From positions 1-5,849 of the forward strand of contig JBQTHI010000145.1 of the NCBI GenBank assembly GCA_052390035.1: 5,849 bases of DNA, written 5' to 3'. Positions 1 through 5,762 of this stretch are shown here, piece by piece; position 1 is the first letter of the stretch; the number at the start of each line of letters is the position of its first letter. This DNA comes from JBQTHI01 sp052390035 (GTDB lineage: Bacteria; Actinomycetota; Acidimicrobiia; Spongiisociales; ZC4RG35). The notes under the pieces were generated by a model. That model had not been told where the DNA came from. It saw nothing but the letters and a program-made list of their open reading frames with translations, and made no database searches. A program made the translations under genes and the position numbers.

Positions 1-56
1 CCTTTTTCCCGAAAGGCGGTAGAAAGAACGTTCCGTACTTTGGGTTTCTTGGACAT
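1..56 (-). CDS. Possible N-terminus of an unidentified protein, cut by the window edge
   Basis: On the minus strand an ATG at 56-54 opens a frame with no stop to the window edge, giving 18 complete codons that begin MSKKPKVRNVLSTAFREK. The lysine- and arginine-rich start followed by an amphipathic stretch looks like a genuine protein N-terminus, but it is too short to assign to a family. It lies on the same strand as the GTPase pair, 93 bases beyond the stop of the second GTPase, so it could be the next gene in that direction. No Shine-Dalgarno sequence is visible just upstream; the leader reads CTCTCGCGGT before the ATG. An open frame of this length can occur by chance, so the call is tentative. 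Confidence 0.4.
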   Translation of the reverse strand, partial: MSKKPKVRNVLSTAFREK

Positions 57-79
57 ACCGCGAGAGAAAGGTGGAGCCT

Positions 80-100
80 GGTCTTGACTAGATCAAGTCC
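80..100. repeat. Inverted repeat between the GTPase operon and the left-edge gene
   Basis: GGTCTTGA and TCAAGTCC are 8-base arms (7 of 8 complementary, one T-T mismatch) around the 5-base centre CTAGA. The repeat sits downstream of the stop of the second GTPase and 24-44 bases upstream of the possible start at 56 on the same strand. No T-run follows on either strand, so an intrinsic terminator is unlikely. An operator for the left-edge gene, or a weak hairpin at the end of the operon, are the alternatives. The remaining bases of the gap (57-79 and 101-149) show nothing else I can name. Confidence 0.4.
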
Positions 101-149
101 GCGACGGACCACGCCCTAGCAATCGCGAGGAGCTGTGAAAAGCCTGAGA

Positions 150-1748
150 TCAATCGTCGGCGTCGGCACCGAGGGTCGCATGGGCCAGCCGACGCCGCGC
201 ATCGTCGACCCGATCGATGCCGGCAAACCCGGTGGCGACGATTGAGTCCGTGACCGCGGCTTTCACCCTTTCGACCACCTTGCGACCGAGACGGCGGCCG
301 ATCCAGCCGGCGTGAATCCTCAGAACAAAGCCCAGCAACATGCTGATCACCAGCGACCCCGCCACCAACACCAGCGGCATCGGAACCGGCCCGAGGTACG
401 GGAAGTCGACGGTCGTTACTACTAGACCGGCGGGGCCAAAAATAACGGTGAGATACCACGCGATTGCAAAGAGCAGCACCGCCCCGGTCAGCAACTGGAT
501 GAACCCCAACACCGGCCACAGGACCGACGAGGGAGTTTGGAGATCGGCGGCGGCTTCCCGGGTGGAGCGGTCGAGCGCCCTGGTCAGGTCGACTTCGACG
601 CTCCGCGCCCCCAGCGCCGAAAGGAGGGCCGGTCTCGCCGGGGCGGGAACCGCCGCCGATGCCATTACCAATGCCGACCGGACCGGATTGAGGATGAGGC
701 CCAGGCTGCCATGCTGTCGCCAATCCCGCAGATAGGCCCCCGGATCGGCGCGGCGTCTCTTGGTGCCGGTGGCCCATGCCAGCAAGCTGAGAATCCGAGC
801 CAGCAAGGATCCTCCTTGGCGACTCGCCCGGTGACTGACACTGGTGTGAACCTGCCGCTCCACCCCGGGAAGATCAACCAGGGTAAGGGCACCTTCGACA
901 GCTGCATTGACGGCCACCGCCCGTTCGCGGTCATCGAGGAGGGGGCGATGCGGAGTTTCCGGCTCGACCCCGGCCACACGCGCTGTCTCAGCTATCTGAG
1001 TGCGGACATCGGTAACTGCCTTGGCGACGACTATCGCCTTGGCGTCGGCCGCACTCGAAAGATCGGCGCGGAGCGCATCTATTCCGCTCCCGTCAACCGC
1101 CGACACGACATCGACCACCACGTTGCTGAGGCCAATAGTTGCCAGCCGTTGGCGCAAGTCATCGGTCAGCACCTTGTGATCCTCGGGTCGCAATCGATCG
1201 GCCTTGTTGAGAATGAAGCGCATCCGAGCGCGATGCGGGACCATCGACCGCAGGTAGGTGTGAAGACGCTCATCGTCATACTTCTCGGGGTCCACTACCC
1301 AGGCAACCGCATCGATTCGGGGGAGCAGGGCATCCACCGCCAACCGGTGCTCCAGCCGGATACTGTCAAAGTCTGGGAGGTCAAGGATCACCACTCCATC
1401 CAGTCGGGGAAGCTCGTGACCAACGACGCGGTGAACGCCCAACCAGTCGAGCAAGGGCGATACTTGCCGGCGATCGGTTTCCGCCACCCAGGCGACCGGC
1501 ATCTCGGTCGTCGGTCGCAAGGCCCGGGCCGGGCTCACCGACTTTTCAGCCAACGCATTGAGCACCGAGGATTTGCCGACTCCGGTGCCGCCAGCCAGAG
1601 CGAGCACATAGACCTCGCCGGGAAACCCCAGCCTCTCAGTGATGCGATCGATCAGCTGCCGACCTTGCCCAGCCTTTTCCCCCAGTCCAAGCTCGTCGGC
1701 TGCGGCCGTCGCCTGGCGCAGGGCGTCGATGGAGGCGGCGAGGGTCAT
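150..1748 (-). CDS. Membrane-anchored dynamin-like/YfjP-type GTPase (second of pair)
   Basis: A 532-aa protein with an N-terminal TRAFAC-class GTPase domain and a membrane-associated C-terminal half. The motifs are all present: P-loop GGTGVGKSS at residues 53-61, switch I threonine in RPTTEMP (79-84), switch II DLPDFDS (123-129, with the usual DxxG glycine replaced by D), NKAD (181-184) and an SAVDGSG G5-like loop (216-222). The stretch around residues 150-170, including DPEKY and LHTYLR, resembles actinobacterial YfjP-like GTPases as I recall them. Two hydrophobic segments (about 408-438 and 456-478) are followed by an Arg/Lys-rich helix, consistent with anchoring in the inner membrane with the GTPase domain cytoplasmic. 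Its ATG overlaps the stop of the upstream GTPase (ATGA, 1748-1745), indicating translational coupling. By analogy with bacterial dynamin pairs it may remodel or stabilise membrane; the biochemical role is inference. Confidence 0.88.
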   Translation of the reverse strand: MTLAASIDALRQATAAADELGLGEKAGQGRQLIDRITERLGFPGEVYVLALAGGTGVGKSSVLNALAEKSVSPARALRPTTEMPVAWVAETDRRQVSPLLDWLGVHRVVGHELPRLDGVVILDLPDFDSIRLEHRLAVDALLPRIDAVAWVVDPEKYDDERLHTYLRSMVPHRARMRFILNKADRLRPEDHKVLTDDLRQRLATIGLSNVVVDVVSAVDGSGIDALRADLSSAADAKAIVVAKAVTDVRTQIAETARVAGVEPETPHRPLLDDRERAVAVNAAVEGALTLVDLPGVERQVHTSVSHRASRQGGSLLARILSLLAWATGTKRRRADPGAYLRDWRQHGSLGLILNPVRSALVMASAAVPAPARPALLSALGARSVEVDLTRALDRSTREAAADLQTPSSVLWPVLGFIQLLTGAVLLFAIAWYLTVIFGPAGLVVTTVDFPYLGPVPMPLVLVAGSLVISMLLGFVLRIHAGWIGRRLGRKVVERVKAAVTDSIVATGFAGIDRVDDARRRLAHATLGADADD

Positions 1749-3430
1749 TGCGCCACCGACCGGGCTGCCTGGTGAGCCAAACCTCGAAGGCGATCAGCCA
1801 GATCGGTTCGCTCGGCCAGCGGACCGAGGGCAACCAAATACCGCTCACGCTCGTCGGCGAACCGCTGATCGAAGATCCCCGCCAAGTGCGCCCTGCCACG
1901 ACTGACGAAGCCGGCCACGTTGGCCTCGCCAAAGATCGTCTCGAGGAGCTTCTGGTTGATGACCGCGGCTGCGGCGCCTATCCCCAACTCGGCCCCGGTC
2001 AGACCACCCGTGTGGAGAAAGACGGCCAGCATCGCGCTGGTCGCCAGCACGTTTAGCCCGACGCTTGCCGCCAGCGCCCTTCCTCTTCGTTGTGCCCCCA
2101 ATGACCGGATCTCCGAGCCGAGGTACTCCTCCCACCCTTCCAGATCCCGCTGTAGTCGAATGCCCAGATCGGGGGTGGCACCCCACAGCGTCGGGCTTGA
2201 CGCAACCGCCAGCGCACCATAGGGATTTTCGCCCCAAACCATGGCCGTCTCCCTGGCGCAGTCGTCGGCGTGTCGAACGGCCGAGGCGACCAGGTCGGTG
2301 AACGCCGCTTGTTGGATGGCCGGGGTTGGCAGCGGCGGGCTCGGTCGCAGAAGATTGCGGAGTCCGGCGGCCAATCGTCCGACGCCTTCGGACAAGAAGC
2401 GGGCGACCGGCCCGGCATTGACGAAGTCGAGCCATTGGCGCAGCACCTCATTGCGAAGGAACGAGCCGGTTTCCATCTCCCTGCCGAGGGCAAGACGCCC
2501 TCGGCGGTAGCTCCGCTCCAGCTCCTTTATCAGCAGGGCCGATGCCTTCTGTTCCTGATCGATTTCGGCTGCGATGGCTTCGACCGCATCGGGCAGGCCG
2601 CGAAGGGCGCTATTAAGGCTGCGACGGGCCAGGTTCTTTCGCTTTTCGCCATCGGCTCGGAGTGCCGTCAACGCTTCGAGGATGGGTCTTACCGCCCCAC
2701 GATCCAGTCCGTCGATCTCAGGCTCGAGAGCACCCTCGGCGACCACGACCACCTCCAGGGTTCCGAACGCTCCCTGCCCGTCGAGTTCGCCCCGGTCCAG
2801 CAGCGCTCGGAAGTCGGCGAGGACCGCCCCCGCCTCAGGACTATTCGCAGGCATGCGGTTGAGCACCATCATTAGCGGAACCCCGCGCTGACGCGCCCGG
2901 GCCAGGACGCTCCAGGGGACCTGATCGGCATATCGGGTAACTGTGGTGACAAAGACGACCAGGTCGGCGGCCTCCAGCAACTCGGTCGCCACCACTCGGT
3001 TGGACGTCACGACGCTGTCGAAATCGGGGGCATCGACGATGATCAACCCGGGAGTTATTGCCGGGTCGGTGATGATCTCAAGCAGGCCATCAGCTGACGA
3101 GCCCGAGACAAGGCCGTCCTCACTAACCGCGGCGACGTCTTGCGGGTGGACGAGAGCCACCGGTCGTCTGGTGGTGGGCCTGAGCAGACCCGACTCGCTC
3201 GCCCGGCCGCCGGCCATCGCGTTGAACAAGCTCGACTTCCCGGCGCCGGTGGAGCCCAGTAGTACCACCACCAGCGGTGCGGCGAGGTTGGCAGCCCGGG
3301 GCACCAGATATTCCCTTACGTGCTGACGCAGCCGGTCGGCGCGATCTTTGGTGCCGGGGTTGGGGGCCGTATCGACGCGCCGGCTCAGGGCATCGGCAAG
3401 GTCGACAAGTTGCTGGCTCAACTCCAGCAA
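1745..3430 (-). CDS. Dynamin-like GTPase (first of pair), degenerate NKxD motif
   Basis: A 561-aa GTPase. A short helical N-terminus leads to the P-loop GSTGAGKSS (59-67), the switch I threonines in RPTTRRP (84-90) and switch II DAPDFDS (133-139). At the G4 position it has NRMP (191-194) rather than NKxD, so guanine specificity may be weakened. A long charged helical region follows (about 260-320), and a hydrophobic hairpin lies near the C-terminus (about 453-472 and 474-491), suited to membrane insertion. The phrase around 155-175 (VVFVTTVTRYADQVPW) resembles the partner protein in actinobacterial GTPase pairs, from memory. The frame starts with TTG at 3430, only 9 bases after an in-frame TGA, and has no clear Shine-Dalgarno sequence. 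A somewhat later start is possible, but it must lie well before the P-loop. It is the first gene of a two-gene operon, divergent from the reductase relic. Confidence 0.87.
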   Translation of the reverse strand: MLELSQQLVDLADALSRRVDTAPNPGTKDRADRLRQHVREYLVPRAANLAAPLVVVLLGSTGAGKSSLFNAMAGGRASESGLLRPTTRRPVALVHPQDVAAVSEDGLVSGSSADGLLEIITDPAITPGLIIVDAPDFDSVVTSNRVVATELLEAADLVVFVTTVTRYADQVPWSVLARARQRGVPLMMVLNRMPANSPEAGAVLADFRALLDRGELDGQGAFGTLEVVVVAEGALEPEIDGLDRGAVRPILEALTALRADGEKRKNLARRSLNSALRGLPDAVEAIAAEIDQEQKASALLIKELERSYRRGRLALGREMETGSFLRNEVLRQWLDFVNAGPVARFLSEGVGRLAAGLRNLLRPSPPLPTPAIQQAAFTDLVASAVRHADDCARETAMVWGENPYGALAVASSPTLWGATPDLGIRLQRDLEGWEEYLGSEIRSLGAQRRGRALAASVGLNVLATSAMLAVFLHTGGLTGAELGIGAAAAVINQKLLETIFGEANVAGFVSRGRAHLAGIFDQRFADERERYLVALGPLAERTDLADRLRGLAHQAARSVAQ

Positions 3431-3484
3431 CTTACATCACGTTCCCGACACCCCGATGCGTTCAATGGCTCGTAGGATCGGCCG
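3431..3484. promoter_or_regulatory. Short divergent intergenic region; leaderless-type -10 for the reductase relic
   Basis: These 54 bases must hold the start signals for both the GTPase operon (leftward) and the reductase relic (rightward). Rightward, TAGGAT at 3473-3478 fits the TANNNT -10 pattern and ends exactly 6 bases before the ATG at 3485. That places the transcription start at or next to the start codon, as in leaderless actinobacterial genes. There is no convincing -35 box and no Shine-Dalgarno sequence before that ATG. Leftward I see no good -10, so the GTPase promoter is not located and may lie inside the start of the relic. Confidence 0.45.
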
Positions 3485-3921
3485 ATGGCCAAGGTCTATC
3501 GCCCCACATCGATGATCCGGCTGGTCAATTCGATGATGACGGCCCTGGCCCGCCGGGGCCGCGGCCCGGCATCGGTCCTGACCACCACCGGTCGAAAGAC
3601 GAGGCAACCTCACCGGGTTCCCGTCTCTCCCATCGTGGTTGGCGACGTCGAGTAACTCGTCTCTCCGTATGGGCAGGTCGGCTGGGTGAAAACCTTCGTG
3701 TCATCCCCGAGGCGACACTCGGTCGGGGAGGCGCCGATCGCCCCACTCGCACCCACCAAATCGGCGGAGAAGAAGCCGCTCGGGCAGTAGCCGCTTACTA
3801 CACCAGAGAGAAATTTGCCCGCGAATACATGGACGTGCCTGCCAACCCGACGATCGAAGATCTGGTGGCCCGCGCCGATCAATTTCCGGTGTTTCGAATC
3901 GGAAAGTTAGTCAACGATTAG
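3485..3921 (+). pseudogene. Broken Ddn-family F420-dependent nitroreductase/quinone reductase
   Basis: Three segments add up to one protein of about 145 aa, the normal length for the deazaflavin (F420)-dependent nitroreductase/quinone reductase family. Frame A from the ATG at 3485 gives 56 residues, including the family signature LTTTGRKTRQPHRVPVSP. It is stopped by TAA at 3653-3655, where the family normally has a tyrosine (one base from TAC/TAT). The same frame continues with LVSPYGQVGWVK, again family-like. At the A-run 3689-3692 the homology moves to the -1 frame, where NLRVIPEATLGRGG runs through to PVFRIGKLVND and the TAG at 3919-3921. A missing A explains the shift. An intact relative would use F420H2 to reduce quinones or nitro compounds. 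With two lesions the product should be inactive, unless these are sequencing errors. The family assignment rests on motif recognition. Confidence 0.82.
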
Positions 3922-3929
3922 GTTGACTA
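3908..3929. promoter_or_regulatory. Perfect 8-6-8 inverted repeat, likely ArsR-type operator
   Basis: TAGTCAAC (3908-3915) and GTTGACTA (3922-3929) are perfectly complementary arms around the 6-base centre GATTAG. The right arm contains the -35 box TTGACT (3923-3928) of the VOC operon promoter, so a protein bound here would block RNA polymerase. The size and AGTCAA/TTGACT style suit a dimeric winged-helix repressor of the ArsR family, and such a gene lies two positions downstream in the operon. The left arm lies inside the last codons of the reductase relic. The stem is not GC-rich and no T-run follows, so a terminator is unlikely. Confidence 0.7.
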
Positions 3930-3952
3930 TTGGCCCAATCGACGACTATGAT
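3923..3952 (+). promoter_or_regulatory. Near-consensus promoter of the VOC-ArsR-SRPBCC operon
   Basis: TTGACT at 3923-3928 (5 of 6 to TTGACA) and TATGAT at 3947-3952 (5 of 6 to TATAAT) are separated by 18 bases. Transcription would begin near 3959, leaving a leader of about 18 bases before the ATG at 3977. The spacer holds the small palindrome ATTGG-C-CCAAT (3929-3939), which could be a second protein contact. The -35 box is covered by the 22-base inverted repeat, suggesting a strong promoter kept off by a repressor. Confidence 0.7.
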
Positions 3953-3966
3953 CCGGGCATTCACAC

Positions 3967-3971
3967 GGAGG
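3967..3971 (+). promoter_or_regulatory. Ribosome binding site GGAGG for the VOC gene
   Basis: GGAGG ends 5 bases before the ATG at 3977. It settles the choice between that ATG and the out-of-frame ATG at 3973, which is too close to the site and would give a different frame. It is the only strong Shine-Dalgarno sequence in the window. Confidence 0.75.
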
Positions 3972-3976
3972 TATGA

Positions 3977-4363
3977 ATGGCACGGGTGTTGCCGATGTTG
4001 GCTTATGCGGATGCGGCCGCGGCCATCGAGTTCTTAAGCCGCGCTTTCGGATTCAAAGAGACGATGCGGATGGATGGTGAAAATGAGTCCATCGGGCATG
4101 CCGAGCTGAGCCTTGATGGAGCAGTCATTTCGCTGGCAACCGTATGGCGAGACGGAGGTTTCTCCACTCCTCATGAGCTGGGTGGCGTGCATGGACAGTT
4201 GTGGGTCGAGGTCGATGACATCGATGCGCACTACCGGCGGGCGAAGGCAGAAGGGGCAACGGTCCTTTCGGAGCCGAGCCAGCAGGATTACGGCTACTGC
4301 ACCTACCGGGCGATCGATCCCGAAGGCCATCGGTGGTATTTCGCCAGTTTGTCCGACAGTTGA
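3977..4363 (+). CDS. VOC-family (glyoxalase/bleomycin-resistance-like) protein
   Basis: A single-module VOC protein of 128 aa, the usual size for the family. Its two beta-alpha-beta-beta-beta halves are visible. The first (about 4-56) has AIEFLSRAFGFKE and HAEL (41-44). The second (about 70-126) has HGQLWVEVDDIDAHYRRAKAEGA and ends in the family hallmark YRAIDPEGHRWYF (110-122). H41, E43, H72 and H118 are possible metal or ligand contacts, but I cannot assign the metal site from sequence alone. Family members bind, isomerise or cleave small molecules, or sequester drugs; most resemble PhnB-type proteins of unknown substrate. It is the first gene of the operon, behind the GGAGG site, with 13 bases between its TGA and the repressor start. 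Shared regulation with an ArsR repressor suggests inducible handling of a small compound, which is inference. Confidence 0.9.
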   Translation: MARVLPMLAYADAAAAIEFLSRAFGFKETMRMDGENESIGHAELSLDGAVISLATVWRDGGFSTPHELGGVHGQLWVEVDDIDAHYRRAKAEGATVLSEPSQQDYGYCTYRAIDPEGHRWYFASLSDS

Positions 4364-4376
4364 GGCCATCGCGCCT

Positions 4377-4712
4377 ATGACCTCAAGCGTCTCATCTACC
4401 CTCGCTGCCCTGGCCGATGACACCCGTCGGACGACGATGGAGGCCCTCGTCTCCGGACCCTTGAGTGCAGGTGAATTGGCGATTCGACTGCATGTCACCC
4501 CCGCCGCCCTCACCCGCCATCTGAAGGTGCTGCGGCTAGCCGGTCTGGTAACCGTCTCCCTCGACCAGGCCGATACCCGCCGCCACGTCTACACGGTCCA
4601 GCCTGACCCGTTGCAAAGCCTGTCGCATTGGGCGGCGCAGATCGCCGAATTCTGGAAGGCACAGCTGACATCATTCACCGATCACGCTCGGACTGGACAT
4701 GCCGGCCGGTGA
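4377..4712 (+). CDS. ArsR-family winged-helix transcriptional repressor, metal-independent type
   Basis: A 111-aa regulator with the ArsR/SmtB layout. The first helix reads LAALADDTRR (9-18), the usual LADxTRR signature. The helix-turn-helix spans about residues 31-58 (AGELAIRLHVTPAALTRHLKVLRLAGLV), and a beta wing follows around RRHVYTVQP (68-76). The protein has no cysteine, so it lacks the classical ELCVCDL metal site. It is closer to the SdpR-like members that often accompany AHSA1/SRPBCC genes. I chose the ATG at 4377 because it includes the conserved first helix; the frame is open further upstream but inside the VOC gene. Only a weak GAGG (4362-4365) precedes it, 11 bases away, so coupling to the VOC gene is likely. 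It probably represses its own operon through the inverted repeat at 3908-3929. Confidence 0.9.
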   Translation: MTSSVSSTLAALADDTRRTTMEALVSGPLSAGELAIRLHVTPAALTRHLKVLRLAGLVTVSLDQADTRRHVYTVQPDPLQSLSHWAAQIAEFWKAQLTSFTDHARTGHAGR

Positions 4713-5580
4713 GGTGACCGTAACCACCATCGTCGCCTTGGCACCCGACGATGCTTTTGATCTGTTCACCGAACATCTCGACCGATGGTGGGTGCGAGCG
4801 CCATCGATGAGTGCGGGATCGGTAGTGCATTTTGAAGGAGGAAGGCTCATAGCAGCGGACGCCAATGGGGCCGACGTTTTGGCCGTCGTGTCCGTGTGGA
4901 GCCGACCATCGCGAATCGAGATGCAATGGGGGGGTCCCCACGCCGAAGAAGGGGACAGGGTCGCCGTTGAGTTCCAGCCAGAGGGCGAAGGCACGAGGGT
5001 GACCGTGCATCATCTGAGGGCCGGCCTTATGCCTAGCGAGGCAAAGTCCGCTGTCATCGGGTTGTGGTGGGGAGACCTACTGAGTCGTTATCGCGCCGAT
5101 GATGCCGCCGCCGACCCGTTCGGCCCGGGCGGGATGGAAGCGACCATCCGACGGTATTTCGATGCCTGTAACAGTGCCGACGCCGATGCCATCGCCGCCT
5201 GTTTTACCGATGACGCCGTCCACTACTTTCCGCCGGGAATGTATGGCGGGCCGTTCGTTGGGGGACGGGCCATCGCCGAGCGCTGGGTGGAGGCAGTGGC
5301 CAGTCTCGGGTCGAGATGGACCGTTGACCAGGTGATCGCTGATCCGGCCTCCGCAATCGCGGTCATCGAATGGACCCACTTCAAGACCAGGCAGGGTAAG
5401 GTCCTTCGGGGCGACGAGTGGTATCGGTTCGATCCGGCGACAGGCCTGATCGCCGAAATCAGGGCGTATTACGCCTCACCCCAAAGTCCGGATCTCGACC
5501 GTCTGGAGCTGGCCGGATTCGACTATCAAGGCCGAGGCTACCCGCTTCAACCGCCCTTTCTCGCTGACCGGGACGCTTGA
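4699..5580 (+). CDS. Two-domain AHSA1/SRPBCC - SnoaL (NTF2-like) fusion protein
   Basis: A 293-aa protein made of two small-molecule-binding folds. Residues 1-135 resemble an AHSA1-type SRPBCC domain: AFDLFTEHLDRWW (19-31), FEGGRLIAAD (45-54), RIEMQW (72-77), EFQPEGEGTRVTVHH (91-105) and a closing tryptophan-rich helix (GLWWGDLLSRYR, 121-132). A Pro/Gly-rich linker (about 136-145) leads to a SnoaL/NTF2-like domain (146-285) with YFDACNSADADAIAACFTDDAVHYFPPG (153-180), VIEWTHFKT (222-230), GDEWYRFD (238-245) and AYYASP (256-261). Neither domain has an assignable reaction. Each alone is a normal-length family member, so this is a fusion, not a truncation. The ATG at 4699 overlaps the repressor gene by 14 bases. 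A GTG at 4714, just after the repressor stop, is an alternative start that would lose five residues. It is the last gene of the operon. Confidence 0.86.
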   Translation: MPAGEVTVTTIVALAPDDAFDLFTEHLDRWWVRAPSMSAGSVVHFEGGRLIAADANGADVLAVVSVWSRPSRIEMQWGGPHAEEGDRVAVEFQPEGEGTRVTVHHLRAGLMPSEAKSAVIGLWWGDLLSRYRADDAAADPFGPGGMEATIRRYFDACNSADADAIAACFTDDAVHYFPPGMYGGPFVGGRAIAERWVEAVASLGSRWTVDQVIADPASAIAVIEWTHFKTRQGKVLRGDEWYRFDPATGLIAEIRAYYASPQSPDLDRLELAGFDYQGRGYPLQPPFLADRDA

Positions 5581-5762
5581 ACAAGCCACCTTCATGCGCA
5601 GCGCTAAAGGGCCAGGCATTTAGGGCCCAGTGTTTGGAGCAGGACACCCCGGGTCGCCAGTCCTAAGTCTGGCCGTCGTTGGTTCTTCGTGGCTTTCGCA
5701 GACGAAAGAGCCACATTGACCACCCTCTTGTATCTGTCCCTGCCAGGCTGTATAAGGAACAT
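5581..5762. other. Intergenic spacer with a bulged hairpin and a promoter-like -10
   Basis: This 182-base spacer follows the operon. GTGGCTTTCG (5689-5698) pairs with CGAAAGAGCCAC (5703-5714) as two 5-bp helices with a GA bulge and a 4-base loop. No T-run follows, so it is at best a weak or factor-dependent terminator. GGGCC (5609-5613) and GGCCC (5624-5628) could form a short stem with a 10-base loop, probably incidental. I see no convincing gene inside the spacer. Confidence 0.4.
5728..5756 (+). promoter_or_regulatory. Promoter-like TTGTAT-17-TATAAG before the right-edge gene
   Basis: TATAAG at 5751-5756 matches TATAAT at 5 of 6 positions, with a weak -35 candidate TTGTAT at 5728-5733 and a 17-base spacer. 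The -10 ends exactly 6 bases before the GTG at 5763, the spacing expected of a leaderless transcript whose first base is the start codon. TTGACC at 5716-5721 resembles a -35 box but has no -10 at the right distance. Confidence 0.5.

Noticed and set aside
537..1775. 412-codon plus-strand open frame antisense to the second GTPase
   Set aside because: It mirrors a gene with clear P-loop, NKAD and transmembrane features, shows no recognisable motif and has low-complexity composition. Long antisense frames are common in GC-rich DNA.
2270..2875. 201-codon plus-strand open frame antisense to the first GTPase
   Set aside because: No motif, no ribosome binding site, and fully inside a well-supported gene on the other strand.
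3686..3700. Programmed ribosomal frameshift at the A-run in the reductase
   Set aside because: Only four A residues, no slippery heptamer or obvious stimulatory stem, and an in-frame TAA already stops translation 36 bases upstream. Decay or sequencing error is simpler.
3277..3921. Long plus-strand open frame starting inside the first GTPase gene
   Set aside because: Its first part lies antisense to the GTPase gene and then crosses the out-of-frame portion of the reductase; only the last 76 residues (from 3691) match a protein family. It is the back half of the pseudogene plus random open frame.
3908..3929. Intrinsic terminator of the reductase relic
   Set aside because: The dyad has an AT-balanced stem, is not followed by T residues, and overlaps a good -35 box, so an operator fits better.
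4034..4513. 159-codon minus-strand open frame
   Set aside because: It lies across the VOC gene and the repressor start, both strongly supported by family motifs, and has no family-like pattern itself.
5609..5628. GGGCC/GGCCC stem as a terminator
   Set aside because: Only 5 bp with a 10-base loop and no T-run; expected by chance in GC-rich DNA.
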